The notes: generated by a model not told the origin, from the letters alone. Shown: positions 32,682-43,934, counted from the first letter of the stretch. The stretch: DNA of 64,000 nt from Branchipolynoe longqiensis (GCA_030323885.1 CM059202.1:46580849-46644848), one strand, 5' to 3'. Numbers and translations: made by a program.

Positions 32682-33651
32682 ATAGTTTATTGAATACAAT
32701 AAACCCAGAACCTTTAAAGAAAGACAATATATTACCACACCCAAAACATAAGATATGATCATTAATTTACATCATACGGCTAAATGCAATAAATAGGATA
32801 AATTAATAAGTTACAACTTATGCTAAATGCAATAAATATGATAAAATCAATAAGTTACAACATACGATCAATGCAATAAACATCTGATTGCATCTCTCTC
32901 CTAAATTCTAACAGGTCAATACCAACTATACTTGATCCATACATATGTGAAAATCCAACAATACAGGAAAGTTTATATTTATGCGAGCTTAGGAAGACAT
33001 ATATCTGAATTACATCCACAACGTACCTATTTTGTCAATTCCTTAGATGTGTAGCTCGAGTGGCCAGAGTGTGCATTATGCACTGTTGTATCGTCTTTCA
33101 CTAATTTTTTGTAAGTGTACTTGACTATACTCTTATGTTATGTAACACACCAGATATTGTAACATATGAACGTAGTTAACTTCCGTGAAATACCTATCGC
33201 CTATGTTTACACTGTTCGAAAAGTCGATAACAATATGTCTTACTGTGTACCCATACCTTTGTAGATACAACATGTTTTATGTGTTGAACTGAATATCATT
33301 TTTACTTTATTGTAACTCTTGCACGATTAACATTGAAATCCTGCTTATTACTCTACATACAGTCATTAATGGTCTACGTACATATAATTCATTTCTGATG
33401 CTGCTTGGTGGCCAACTGCGTTGTACTGTTGAACAACGTCTTTCTTACATACTATTCTATGGCATACTTATGCATTCCTGTATGTACCCTCTCATGCCAT
33501 AAAGCCACATGACGATGCACACATACATAAGGTGTAACTAATTCTGCTTCGTTAACCCGGTTGGATAACCATGCAGGTGTCTTCAATATACGTAACAACT
33601 AACAGCAATAACGTTCTTATTCTAACAGTAATACTACTACTGATATCATGG
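32682..33651. other. Long 3' untranslated part of the gypsy element
   Basis: About 970 bp between the integrase stop and the purine tract, AT-rich and without a reading frame in either direction. A 56-bp word (AAATGCAATAAATAGGATAAATTAATAAGTTACAAC) recurs at 32779 and 32825, with a third partial copy at 32868. Nothing suggests an envelope gene. Confidence 0.6.
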
Positions 33652-34623
33652 CTAGCCATCTATTCCTAGTCTGTGTACAGGGCGGATGATCCTGCCATAT
33701 CGTGTAGCATAGTCGTCTGTGTTTGTTTGTGTCTCACGCCCAATTGGGTGGGTTTTCAACTTTTGTGATACGAAAATGTGTTTTCGATTTCGTCTAACTA
33801 TATTGTTTTGCTTATTTATGATCATGTAATCCCTAGTCCCAGGTGTGTTAGTCCTTACAATTTTACCTGCTGCCCACCCTCCCTGGTGATGTAGATATCG
33901 TACATCATCTCCAGTCTGCAATTTAGGGTGTTCACGTCCTGCACGTGCGTCAAAGTATTTTTTCTGGATCTTTTGTGCTTTGTGTATTTCAGTTTGTTTT
34001 GTATATTTGCATTTTGGTTTTAGATGTTCGTCCAAATTTGGCAATCTTGTCCGTAGTTTACGGGACATAAGTATCTGTGCTGGGGATGCACCAATGCCAT
34101 GGATTGTGGTGTTCCGATAGTTCAGTAGAGCAACATTGGGATCTTTGTTGTCCAATAATGACTTTTTAATCATCAATTTCACAGTTTGTACGTATCGTTC
34201 TACCTGTCCATTGCTCTGTGGGAACATCGGGTTAGTAAATTTTGGTGTGAAACCATACTCATGGGCAAATTGTAAGTATTCTGCACTGCTGAACTGCGGT
34301 CCATTATCCGACACTACAATCCTCGGGATGCCATACCTGCAAAACACCTGTTTCAAATTCCTTATAATAGACTGACTTGTGGTTGACGATAATTCGATGA
34401 TTTCAGGGAATTTTGAATAATAGTCAATCACTAGCAGGAAATTTACTCTCTCGATGGAGAATAAATCCACTCCTACTTTATGATATGGAATACACGTTAC
34501 ATCATGGTTTATCAAAGGTTCAGAATGTTGTTTGTTTCGGTACTCCTGGCAAATTTGACACCGTGACACTTTGTCTTCAATTTGGCTGCTCATACCTGGC
34601 CAAAAGATGTTGTCTCTGGCCAA
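33652..34623 (-). pseudogene. Gypsy integrase
   Basis: Starts ARDNIFWPGM, the usual entry after RNase H, then the CQICQEY half of the HHCC zinc site; the HH half (HESH) is in the previous frame. The core reads VGVDLFSI (first Asp), IVVSDNGPQFSS (second Asp) and SNGQVERYVQT (Glu), a complete D,D,E triad. A GPY/F-like end follows (LQTGDDVRYLHHQGGW, NIVRRNRKHIF). It is out of frame with RNase H because of an apparent 2-base loss near 34631, so no fused Pol could be made. Within itself the frame is intact. Confidence 0.85.
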
Positions 34624-34627
34624 CTGC

Positions 34628-36937
34628 TTACTTTACTATCCCTAAATGTGACTCATGTATTTTGTTAAGCATGTCTGCCTGCATGGCACTTGGTATGATA
34701 ATGCGATTATCCTTTAATAGTACATTGTCTTGTATTGTTATGCTATCTCTATAAGTAAAGAATGGTTTTACCGCTCTAGTGAGGTTATTGCTACGCTTGG
34801 GCCACCCATGTTTCGCCAACGATACAACCTGCTGTAATGTCTCATCTTTGTCCAACTCTTGTCTCACTCTGGTTACATTGTTAACTTCCATATCGACTGT
34901 AGCCACAGTCATGTCAGTGTCGAACAAGTTGTTTGGTGTTGTTGACGTGGTGTGGGCCCTGGACAGCGCGTCTGCAAAGTACATGAGCGTGCCCTTAATA
35001 TGTATAACTTGTAGATTATAATTTTGCAACCGCATTCTCATGCGTTGCATACGTGCTGACAGTGTGTGTATCGGCTTATTCATTATGGCTACCAACGGTT
35101 TGTGATCAGTCTGAACAGTCACTTCTTTTCCATATATGTACTCATGAAATTTCCGGCATTCAAAACAAATAGCCAATAATTCCTTTTCTATTACTGCATA
35201 ATTTGATTGTGTTTTGTCTAATGCTTTGGACGCCATTGCAACAGGTTTATTTTCTTGGAATAAAGTTGCCCCAAGGCCAGATTTTGAAGCATCTACTTGA
35301 AGTAGAATTTCTTGTTTTACATCGAAATTTTTTAGAACGGGTGCTTTTGTCAGCAACTCCTTAAGTTTTCAAAATGCATAAATCTGGTCTTCTTCCCAAT
35401 GCCATGCGACATTTTTGCTGAGTACGACTCTTAACGGCTTTGCTAGTTCCGCCATGTTCGGATTAAATTTGCTGACATATCCAACCATTCCCAGAAACCG
35501 TTGGACAGCTTTTTTATCTGTAGGTGTTGGCATGTCTACTATTGCTTGTACTCTTTCTTGGCTAGGTAATAATCCTTCAGATGTTATTAAATGGCCCACA
35601 TAATTTACCTCTTTTTTACAAATCTTAGATTTTTTGGGGTTTAATTTTAAATTGAATTTTCGGGCCCTTTCTAAGACTGACTGTAGTCTGGTGTTGTGTT
35701 CATGTATATCTTTACCGTAAATTAGGATGTCATCGGTTATGACATTCACACCATCCAAATCACCTAATATATTGTTCATTTCTTGAATGAAAATGTCTCC
35801 CGCCGTTTTGATGCCAAATGGCAAGCGGGTATATCGATACCGATGCCATGGCGTGTTAAAAGTGCATAACTTGGAGCTCTCATCATCTAATACGATTTGC
35901 CAGTAACCGCTGTTGGCATCAATTACTGAAAAATATTTCGCCCCACTGGTATTTGCTACTACTTCTTATATAGTACGGGTTGGATAAGGGCCTCTCAATA
36001 TTGCTTTATTTAATTTAGTAGGGTCTAAACATATTCGTATTTGTCCTGGTTTCCTGACTATAGTGATGGAGCTCACCCATGGAGTCGGCTCCGACTGTTC
36101 GACTATTACTTTGAGGTCTAACATCCTATCTAGTTCTTGACGGACGTCATTTATTATGGCATGAGGGATGCGTCTAGGAGCATCAATGACTGGGGATACA
36201 TTATTATCAATATGAATATGTGCATCGACTTTAATTTTGCCAAGACCCTGGAATACATCACTATACATATTTACCAACTGAGTAGCACTTGTTGTGGCCG
36301 GATCCACTACTCTTGCTATGAGGTTGAGTGCCACACACGCACTCTTTCCGAGGATAGGGCTACCCTCATTCGTGACTTGGAACTTTAATCGATGACCGAG
36401 TATGTCGACGAACACCTCACCATGTGGTCTTATGCGCTGTCCTGTGTAGGTTATTAAGTGGCAACGTGCTGGGCCCAAGGTAACGTCGCCCAGTTGGTTG
36501 TAGATCCTCCGCGGCACTATGTTTGCCTCTGAACCGGTATCCAGTTTGAACTTAATCGTTGTGTTGTTTACCATGATATCGGCGTACCACAGGTCCTCTC
36601 GATCAGTGTTGGTATCCTGCAATGCGCCGACGAACAGATCAAACGCATCCTCTCGCTCCTCGCACGGGTGTATCCTCTCGCTCTCTGCATACGGATGTTC
36701 ACAGTTGATTTCGTTAACTGTTGTATTCCTATGTCCACTTCTCCTGCACATTTTTATGAAATGTCCGGTTTTCCCACATCCAGAGCATTGCTTGTTTTTA
36801 GCAGGGCATCGACCTTGGACATGTTGATAACCACAATTCATACATTTGATGTTTGACATGTTCGAACGGTATTGTGTCGGCTGCGACGTTCGTCTCCATG
36901 GTACCGAACGTCGCTGTGACGTCACGGCGTTATCCAA
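34628..36937 (-). pseudogene. Gypsy knuckle-protease-RT-RNase H
   Basis: One frame from 36937 down to 34628 with stops at 35966-35968 (TAA) and 35369-35371 (TGA). N-terminal knuckles CMNCGYQHVQGRC and CSGCGKTGHFIKMC; protease FKLDTGSEANIV (DTG). RT blocks: WVSSITIVRKPGQIRICLDP, FSVIDANSGYWQI (past the first stop), LPFGIKTAGDIF and ITDDILIYG as the catalytic site (Tyr replaced by Thr, which also occurs in active gypsy lineages). RNase H: LQVDASKSGLGATLF, YAVIEKELLAICF, TDHKPLVAI and MYFADALSR. Confidence 0.85.
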
Positions 36938-37509
36938 CCTTGAAATCGCATCGACGTTTTCACTTGCCGCAACACACGTATCACTATTAAGTCAGACTTG
37001 TGTTCACTGAGTCGACACATATTGATGCACATCTCTAGTGACAAATTAAACGTTTGCAATAAACGATCACGCAAAGCCTTGGTTTTCACACCACACACAG
37101 TTCTGTCACAGAGTAGTGAATCTTCTAGTGATCCGTACTGACAATATGAAATTCGGCTTCGAAGATTTCTTATGTAACTGTCCATGCTCTCGTTCGTTTG
37201 GTAAAGTGAGTTAAACTGGTATCTTACCACAGTAATGTTTGTTTTTCCTTCGCAATAAATCCGGAATGCTTCAATTAGAACCGCAATTTTATCCCGGTCT
37301 GCTACCTCAATGTTGAACGTTCTGTGAATCTTTTGAGCTTCAGTCCCTGCAATGCGAAGAAACACGCAGCACTGAACTTTTTCAGCTTTTGCAGCGACTC
37401 CCGCTGCCACTGCGTAAATCCTATACGAATCAATCCACTGGGTCCAGTTTAAAGTTAGATTACCCTCCAAGTCCAATGGCAATGGGGGTTTCAATCCTGA
37501 TAGTGCCAT
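36922..37509 (-). pseudogene. Gypsy gag capsid
   Basis: Begins MALSGLKPPLPLDLEGNLTL, 34 bases after the 5' LTR, and includes the conserved WTQWIDSYRIYAVAAG and FRIYCEGKTNITVVRYQFNS of capsid proteins. A one-base loss near 36990 (after EHKSD) shifts it; in the other phase CVAASENVDAISRLDN leads straight into the pol frame. So gag and pol were probably one frame. Confidence 0.8.
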
Positions 37510-37527
37510 TACTACTTGTTAGGTAAG

Positions 37528-37542
37528 CCACATCTGACACCA
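37528..37542 (-). promoter_or_regulatory. Primer binding site of the gypsy element
   Basis: TGGTGTCAGATGTGG on the minus strand, directly adjoining the 5' LTR with no spacer. The leading TGG pairs with tRNA CCA. I do not assign the tRNA. Confidence 0.7.
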
Positions 37543-37668
37543 TGTAACATACGAGTCAACACAATGAGTTCCAGTTAACGACTGCCGTTTATTTCACTCT
37601 CGTTTCCTAGGCGACCTTCCAGTCGTAGCTGGTTCCTTCGTGTACCCGGTGGGCCTACATATATTACA
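37543..37668 (-). repeat. 5' LTR of the gypsy element
   Basis: 126 bp, same length as the 3' LTR, one mismatch. Confidence 0.9.
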
Positions 37669-37673
37669 CCTCC

Positions 37674-38735
37674 CTCTCTCCCTCCCTGTGTCTGTGTGTG
37701 TGAGTCTCAGACACACACAGAGAGACACACAGAGAGACACACACATACACACACACATAGACAAAGAGACACACACAGAGACACACACAGAGACACACAC
37801 ACATACAGAGACACATACAGACACACACACATACAAAGAGACACACAGAGACACATATACACAAACACACAGCCACAGATACACACACGACACACACACA
37901 TACACAGAGAAACACACACACAGACACAGAGACACACACACAGACACACACATAGAGACACAGAGATACACACAGACACAGAGGCACACACAGACACACA
38001 CAGGCCCACACATATACACATAGACACACACAGAGACACAGACATACACACACATACAAACACATAGACACACACACAGAGACACACACACATACACACA
38101 CACAGAGACACAGAGATACACACCCAGACACACACAGAGACAGAGAGACACACACAGAGACACACACACATACACACACAGAGACAAAGAGACACACGCA
38201 CAGACACACACCCAGCCACAGATACACACACAAAGACACACACATAGACATAGAGACACACACACAGACACACACATAGAGACACAGAGACACACACAGA
38301 CACACACATAGACACAGAGACACACATACAGACACAGAGACACACCCACAGAGACACACCCAGACACACAGATATACACACACATAGACACACACACACA
38401 GACACACACACAGAGACACAGCGACACATACAGAGACACATACAGAGACACAGACAGAGACAAAGAGACACACACATAGACACATATACACACACAGACA
38501 CATATACACACACAAAGACACACACACATACACAGAGGCACACACACACAGACACACACATAGAGACACATAGACTCAGGGACACACACAACGACACACA
38601 TATACACAGATACACACATACAGACACAGAGACACACACACAGACACACAGACAGACAGAGACACACACACACAGAGACACACACACACAGAGACACACA
38701 CACAGACACACAGAGAGACACACACACAGACACAG
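37674..38735 (+). repeat. (AGACAC)n microsatellite, right arm
   Basis: About 1.06 kb of ACACAGAGACAC words on the plus strand, the complement of the left arm at 32245. This is more than three times the left arm, so the two have expanded independently. All long reading frames here are artefacts of the repeat. Confidence 0.9.
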
Positions 38736-38968
38736 AGGACTTGGATCGCAAACGGCTGACCGCTCACACCTACCGTTTCTCGAAGGGCCCGATTCGTTTT
38801 TCGAATCCCTTGCGATTCGAGTTTTAAGCCCTAAAACTGAGTTTTAAGTCGGGAATCGCAAGGCTCTGGTGTGCGCGGGCCCCCGCGCACACCTAACGAT
38901 TAAAACCCAGTTTTATGCGCGAAACGGGCAGTTTTACGTCGTAAACGGGAGGTGTGCGCCGGCCATAA

Positions 38969-39668
38969 CGTCTGCAAATGAGGTTTCATTCCCCAAGGGC
39001 CAGGCACATCCCTCAGTGGTGGACCATGTCTACCAGCCCAATATACGATTTCCTTGCAGGAACATATACTATGCTGCCGTAATCCACTTGTGACCAAATC
39101 AAGGTTTGGGACACAGAGAGCAGAACATCTCGGTCCGCTCCCCACTCTGAGCTGTCCCCTCAGAATATCTAGCGCTTTCAGGCATCTCATTTTCAGGTGC
39201 TTTATATGTGGGACAAAAGACAATTTTGTGTTGAAAAGGAGGCCCACAAATTTGCTTTCCTCAACAACTTTAATGGAATTGCCATCAAGGGTCAGCTCCA
39301 GTTCCGCATGCATTCTACCCGGCATACAGAAGTGCATGCAGACTGTTTTGGTCTTGGAAAATTTGAAACCGTTCAGAACTGACCATCGATGAATCCCATT
39401 TATGCTTAGTTGTAGCTGTCTCTATGACATTCATGTTAGCACCGCTGTAATATAAAACAGAGTTGTCCATGGAAAGAGTAAAGGAGACGCCCCTGCACTA
39501 CAGCAGCAGCAATACCATTGACCTTGACCCCGAAAAGTGTCACGGCCAGTATGCTGCCTTGAGGTAATCCTAGTTTCTGTGAATGTAGGCTGGAATAGGT
39601 AGTCTTGATGCGGATGCGGAAATGCCTGAAGGCTAGAAAGTTCCTGATGAAAATTGGCAGGTGGCTTA
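38969..39668 (-). pseudogene. LINE RT segment, upstream of the split
   Basis: Minus strand: SHLPIFIRNFLAF, LGLPQGSILAVTLFGVKVNG, then TLSMDNSVLYY where the active LINE at 14125 has SLYVDDFLICY. The second catalytic Asp is Asn and the Tyr is Ser, so it is dead. KVVEESKFVGLLFNTKLSFV and HIKHLKMRCLKALDIL follow in another frame, then KPHLQTL at the insertion border. Continues at 32057. The 5' side abuts a LINE tail at 39669. Confidence 0.8.
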
Positions 39669-40690
39669 ATGATTGATTGATTGATTGGTGGTTTCTTTGC
39701 ACCGTGTCGGCAGTATAGGCCATATTGACAGCAAGAATTGTTTGTTCTTTATTCAACCATCGCCTTTACATATAATGTAAAAGCATACAATCAATTATGT
39801 GTCAATAGAATGAATGAATGAATAAATGCTTTACGGCATATCAGCACACTAAGGGCTATACAATGCCATCAAAATGTCTTAAAACCGATTAAACAGTCCA
39901 ATGTACTTTAAAAACGATAAAACTAAGGCAGTACTAACAGTGTCAAATAAACATTTGATACTTGCTACATTAAAATACTGTGCTCGAACATTTGCAAAAT
40001 CAATGCATTCAATCAAAATATGTTTCACAGTCAGAGGCACTCCACATGGTATGCATTCTGGCTGGTCTTCTGCTTTGAAAAGGTAACTATGAGTCAAATA
40101 GCTATGTCCAATTCGCATACATGCAACAACGGTCTCTTCGCGTCTATTTCTATGACAAGCACCTGAAAATTTGCCAAGGGTGGGCTGAATTGCATGAAGC
40201 TTGTTCATGACAGCTTCATCCCATTGTAATTGCCACTTTTTCCTTATGAGTGCACTGATGTGCCTTTTGAGGTCCGTGTGAGGAATGGGAAGAGGTGTAA
40301 TGCATTTGTCGAGAGCTTCTTTGGCAGCCACCTCTGCAGCCTCATTTCCTCGAATGCCAACATGACTCGGCAACTAATAAAAAAGCACAGTTTTGTGAAG
40401 TCCTGAACATAAAAAATGTAACCTTTCAAAAATCTTGCGGATCAGAGCGTTCTTCCAATAGACACTCATGAATTTTTAAAAGCTCACAAATATATAATTT
40501 GTGGTCAAGGTAAATAAAATAGATGAAAGAATTAATTGATAAATATTGTTTTAATGAACTATATGAAGTGGTACAGACCAGCTTCCCTCAAAAAGGGTCA
40601 AATGTCTTCTTGTGTTACTTCAGTAAAAAGGTTATGCATGCATGCTGTTTGCAGTGTAAAATTGTTGGCGCAGTGCCATCAAATGAACAC
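39669..40690 (-). mobile_element. 5'-truncated LINE 3' end, itself interrupted
   Basis: TGATTGATTGATTGGTGG...CAATAG (39669-39808) continues at 40462 (ACACTCATGAATTTTT...). It is the 3' end of the same LINE family as 8690-16169, on the minus strand. The break is the insertion 39809-40455. Confidence 0.8.
39809..40455 (-). pseudogene. Inserted LINE fragment: RNase H C-terminus, CATT tail
   Basis: Flanked by CAATAG at 39803-39808 and 40456-40461. The minus strand encodes LPSHVGIRGNEAAEVAAKEA, IRKKWQLQWDEAVMNKLH, VACMRIGHSYLTHSYLFKA and CIPCGVPLTVKHILIEC, the RNase H end and C-terminal C-x2-C...H motif of a jockey-like ORF2. It ends in AATTCATT-like repeats (CATT)n. One stop lies near 40374, before LPSHVGI. 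A different family from its host; another copy is at 27152. Confidence 0.85.
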
Positions 40691-40722
40691 AGTGTAAAAA
40701 GGCTAAGGTTCAAATCTGTGGC

Positions 40723-41193
40723 TGTGTAGGCAGGCTATAGTGAAATCAATACAGACAAAGAGAAAGGAAGAGTATAAAGTGTAAAGAAGAAGAGAGAGCC
40801 AAGCCCTCTGGTTTATTATTTATATGGTTACATGGGTTCATTGTAGAGTATCATCCCACCTCTTTCCCCCAATGGAAATTCTTGGCCCTGCCAATAGGGA
40901 TCCAGCATTCCTGGTCCCCATGGATACCAGTGATCTGCCCACCACCTCAAAGCTGTATGGCCCCATGGCCACCAACAACATTGACCTTTAAGTGTGGTGA
41001 TCACTATCCCAGCAGAGGGGGTAGGTCCTGAGTGCACTCTCAGCCAAACCTGCCAGCACCACTATGTCTATTGACACCCCGCTCAGGCACCACGAGCCCT
41101 TACATATATACATACATGCGCCTGGTCACGTACACCGATCAGTAATAGAACATTTTGCATGCCCCCGTATGCTGTATATCAGAATATTTTACA
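40723..41193 (-). repeat. Solo LTR-like repeat, copy 1
   Basis: On the minus strand it starts TGTAAAATATTCTGATATACAGC and ends GCCTGCCTACACA, with AATAAACCAGAGGG as a polyadenylation signal. Copies are at 61365-61946, a 5' fragment at 17695-17784 and a 3' fragment at 29935-30052. No clear target duplication, though GTGGC / ACGTG nearby are similar. No internal coding region is attached. Confidence 0.6.
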
Positions 41194-41284
41194 ACGTGTA
41201 CCGAACCGTGGAGGTTGGACGGGGGTGTTTTGAATCCAGTAGCCAGATGAGAATGTATTTTATGTAGAGACACATCACCTACAT

Positions 41285-41672
41285 GTGGATGTGGCAGCGA
41301 AGTCCTGCGGGGTCGGGGGAGGGTCAGGGGCGGGAGGGGCGGGCGGGGGTTCGGGGAGGTCGGGCGGGTGGTCGTCGGGGGGGCAGAGGAAGGCGGTGTC
41401 GCCGGGGTCGAGGTGGACGTCTGGGTCGAGGGTGATGGTGAGCAGCGGGTGCTGGGCGGCGGTGAGAGCCTTACGGGCGGGGCGGTGAGCCCCGGGTGAG
41501 AGATTGGTGCCAGTGAGGTCGGCAGTGCCGAGGCGGCGGTCAGGCCGCGCCTCGGGAAAGCTGATGGTGCTTCGGTGTGTGGTGTCAGGGGGGCTGGCAG
41601 GGGTGCACTGGGCGGCTTGGTCAGGGTAAGTGGGCCGGTTAGGGGCCTCCGGGCCGGGCAGTAGGTGCCGGC
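41285..41672 (-). other. GC-rich open stretch after the gag, possible ORF2 start
   Basis: Below the gag stop the minus strand stays very GC-rich and open in one frame: FPEARPDRRLGTADLTGTNL, then KALTAAQHPLLTITLDPDVH and a Pro/Asp-rich tail. It stops at a sharp composition border at 41285. This may be the beginning of a pol frame cut off by truncation. Confidence 0.35.
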
Positions 41673-42857
41673 TTATTGAAAATCCGGCGAGGCGGGGGCT
41701 GCCGCGCGGTCACATGTGCGCTTCGCCATGCATGCGTCCTCGCTATGCATGGTGAGGACTTTGCGCACATTGGCGCAGTACGCGCACGTGTGGCGCTGCT
41801 TGGCGGCCCCCTGGCCGTGGACCTCCCCCGTGGTAGCTTGGGTGCAGGAGGTGGGGTCCCGGTTCCAGGAGTAACAGGGTGCCCCGTGGAGGTCCCTGCT
41901 GTAGGTCACGCGGGTGTCGGTATGGGCGCGGGGCTGGGGCCGGGGTCTTGCAGGGTCGAGTGGGCGGGCTGGGGTGCTGGCTGCTTGGTGGGCGGAAATG
42001 GCGATGCATTCGACCCTCAGGAGGTTGAGTGCAACCGGGTCATGCCACCCGTGGGCGAGCCTCCCGTCCGCGATCCAAGTAAAGACCGTCGCAGAATAGC
42101 GGCGGACGGTCGGCCACGGGTAGATGAGGTTATCCCTGAGCACGGTGAGGTGGTGGTGGTGTAGTCCCTGGGCAGAGTGGGCGGGGAAGTCGGGGTGGTC
42201 AATGAGGGTGAGAAGGGCGAGGCTATATTCGTCTTTCGTCGCCTCACCCCTCTTCACCGGCTTCCTCTCAGGCCCCCTCTCTACCAGGTCTGAAGGAAAT
42301 ATATAATCGACCGGGATACCATGGCGCCTCACTGAGTGCCGCAGCTCGGCGGAGGCAAGAATTTCCCGTACGGCGTTGGCCGCGGAAGCCGGGGTGTGCT
42401 GCGTCGGCTCCTCGTGGTAGGCCGGCGACGGGGCAGGTGCAGCTTGGGTGGCGAGATGCTGGTACCGCTCATACTGGGGGTGAGCGGCCCCGGGCAGGGC
42501 CGCCGGAGGCGGGGGCGGGCGCGGCGGAGGTGCGGGGGCGGGCGCGGCAGAGTAGGCGGCCTGGCGTCTGGGTGCAGGAGAAGGCGCCTCCGGGGCGGGC
42601 CGAGCCTCCCCGGCCTCCAGGGCGTCCATCCGGGCATGGATGTTGGCGGCAGTCTGGCGCTGCTCGATCCGGAGATGCTGGAGGGCCTCCAGTATCGCCG
42701 ACGTTTCGGCGCCCGAGGTGCGGTCCGAGGGCGCCGAGGGAGACGTCGGGGCCGAGGCGGGAGACTCATCCCGCCGCGGGGTTGAAGATGGCCCCGGGGT
42801 GCCGAGGGCGGCCGCCCGGGAGCCCTTGCATCCTTTGCCTTTCCCTTGTCCTGGCAT
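41673..42857 (-). CDS. GC-rich DIRS-type gag protein
   Basis: An uninterrupted 394-codon frame, the only sizeable intact element ORF here. Residues 1-160 are Ala/Pro-rich and low in complexity with a short helical part (ILEALQHLRIEQRQTAANIH). A conserved gag block follows (IPVDYIFPSDLVERG, TKDEYSLALLTLIDHP, WIADGRLAHGWHDPVALNLL), and at the C-terminus a finger region CYSWN...C...HTCAYCANVRK...HSEDAC. The last two blocks align with the gag at 45306-46040 and the CxWN finger also with the gags at 973 and 18001. GC content near 70% contrasts with its surroundings. A promoter-like region is upstream (42971-43190). Confidence 0.7.
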   Translation of the reverse strand: MPGQGKGKGCKGSRAAALGTPGPSSTPRRDESPASAPTSPSAPSDRTSGAETSAILEALQHLRIEQRQTAANIHARMDALEAGEARPAPEAPSPAPRRQAAYSAAPAPAPPPRPPPPPAALPGAAHPQYERYQHLATQAAPAPSPAYHEEPTQHTPASAANAVREILASAELRHSVRRHGIPVDYIFPSDLVERGPERKPVKRGEATKDEYSLALLTLIDHPDFPAHSAQGLHHHHLTVLRDNLIYPWPTVRRYSATVFTWIADGRLAHGWHDPVALNLLRVECIAISAHQAASTPARPLDPARPRPQPRAHTDTRVTYSRDLHGAPCYSWNRDPTSCTQATTGEVHGQGAAKQRHTCAYCANVRKVLTMHSEDACMAKRTCDRAAAPASPDFQ

Positions 42858-42970
42858 GGTGTGGCCTGAGGTGAAACAGCGGTCCGAAGTGGAGGTGATC
42901 CCAAAGGAAAAGAGGAAGAGAGCTGGAAGGCGGCAGGAGGGCGAGTGCCTGAGGGAGGCCGGCGGGCAGC

Positions 42971-43190
42971 CTTATAAGGGAAGGGGGATGGGCGACAGCA
43001 GGTGAGGTGTGAATGCTCCCGGCCCGGGGGAGGGCGAGTGGCGGCGAGCAGCGGGCGTCGGGTGAGGCGCGAATGCTGCGCGACACGGGGGCGGGGGAGG
43101 GAGCGGCGCGCGGCGGCGTCGGGTGAGGTGAGAGCGCAGCGCGACAGCCCGGGGCGGGGGAGGGTCTCTTCCTCTCCTCGCATCAAACGT
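42971..43190 (-). promoter_or_regulatory. GC-box repeat array and TATA box upstream of gag
   Basis: The minus strand has CCCTTATAAGG (42969-42979), about 115 bases before the gag ATG. Upstream are three imperfect repeats of about 60 bp (starting near 43003, 43063 and 43126), each with a TCACCCGACG/TCACCT word and a C-rich part; two hold CCCCCGCCCC-type GC boxes (about 43086-43097, 43150-43160). This is the layout of a TATA promoter with repeated Sp1-like activator sites. Confidence 0.55.
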
Positions 43191-43934
43191 AATGCTTCGC
43201 ATTACGACCAATGCTACACCTATTCAGTTCTCTGTCCAGGGGGCTCATCCACACCTGTACTATTTACTTTTTGCTTACCTCTATTATTACAACACAGTCT
43301 ACCTGTTACCTGTGTTCTTTGCTGCTACCATGACTGATCCAGTGGAGGACGAACACGCTGACCTGAGCACCGTGAGCTAAAACTTACAATATTTACCGTC
43401 GATTGTCTTGTCAATGCTGCCTGTGTGTCGAGTTCAGAGATCGACCAAACGGTTTACGAAGACGGATATCGGGAAGGCCTCCTCGACACTATTGCGTTCA
43501 TTATGATCGATGTGAAAATCGTCGATACTTAAATAATTGCTTAGGGACCACTAACTCCACCACTACCGCTAGGGTCGATCCGACCCGACTCGACCGGCTT
43601 TGATTCCCGCCAAATCGGTCATGAGTTCAATCCCCGTCTCATTCAAACCACTTGAGTGTCGATGTAAATTTCACCTACATGCTTGGATGTCGTGTGTGTC
43701 GAAAGCAATTTGTGCGTCGATTGATCAATATCACTAAAACCTCCGTATGTGGGTCGACAGCCCACTATTCAGAAAAGACAATTCATTTGTTTTATTCGAC
43801 AACTTTGTCGATCTCAACCTCTGATTCGGCTTGTTATAGCCTTTATTTTTATATAATTCTCGACGGAATTACTGACTGGCGTGGCACGGCGAGGTACGGA
43901 CCCAGGGACGCTAGAACCAGCCCAAAGGGTCGAC
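43191..43934. other. Unassigned stretch between two divergent YR-type gags
   Basis: GC content falls abruptly at about 43190. Contains many TCGA words and a B-box-like GAGTTCAATCCCCG at 43621-43634 without a matching A-box. No convincing gene. Confidence 0.4.

Larger units (their letters stand above)
32545..37668 (-). mobile_element. Ty3/gypsy retrotransposon with 126-bp LTRs
   Basis: LTRs at 32545-32670 and 37543-37668 are 126 bp, TGTAA...TTACA, and differ at one base (TTCCACT / TTTCACT). CCTCC flanks the element on both sides (32540-32544, 37669-37673), a 5-bp duplication. Order on the minus strand is gag, knuckles, protease, RT, RNase H, integrase, as in Ty3/gypsy. Such short LTRs are unusual. 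Several lesions break the coding frames. No envelope-like gene is seen. Confidence 0.9.
32061..38965. mobile_element. TAA-flanked foldback element with (GTGTCT)n arms
   Basis: Left end TGGCTGGCACACACCTACCG, right end (inverse) TGGCCGGCGCACACCTCCCG, both flanked by TAA (32058-32060, 38966-38968). Removing it joins the two halves of a LINE frame with TTA kept once, so the 3-bp duplication is real. A TWA duplication is the mark of PIF/Harbinger elements. Inside the ends the left arm is GTGTCT-rich and the right arm AGACAC-rich, so the element can fold on itself. A gypsy element (32545-37668) sits near the arm junction; without it the element is about 1.8 kb. Confidence 0.75.

Noticed and set aside
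32671..33651. Envelope gene in the gypsy element
   Set aside because: No reading frame, signal peptide or membrane segment in about 970 bp.
37594..38767. Very long Cys/Val/Leu frames in the microsatellite, on both strands
   Set aside because: They are translations of (GTGTCT)n in all phases, with no start context and no conserved part. The same holds for 32249-32580.
42329..43186. Long overlapping frames on both strands over the GC-rich gag
   Set aside because: High GC removes stop codons in all phases; only the frame at 41673-42857 has conserved gag motifs.
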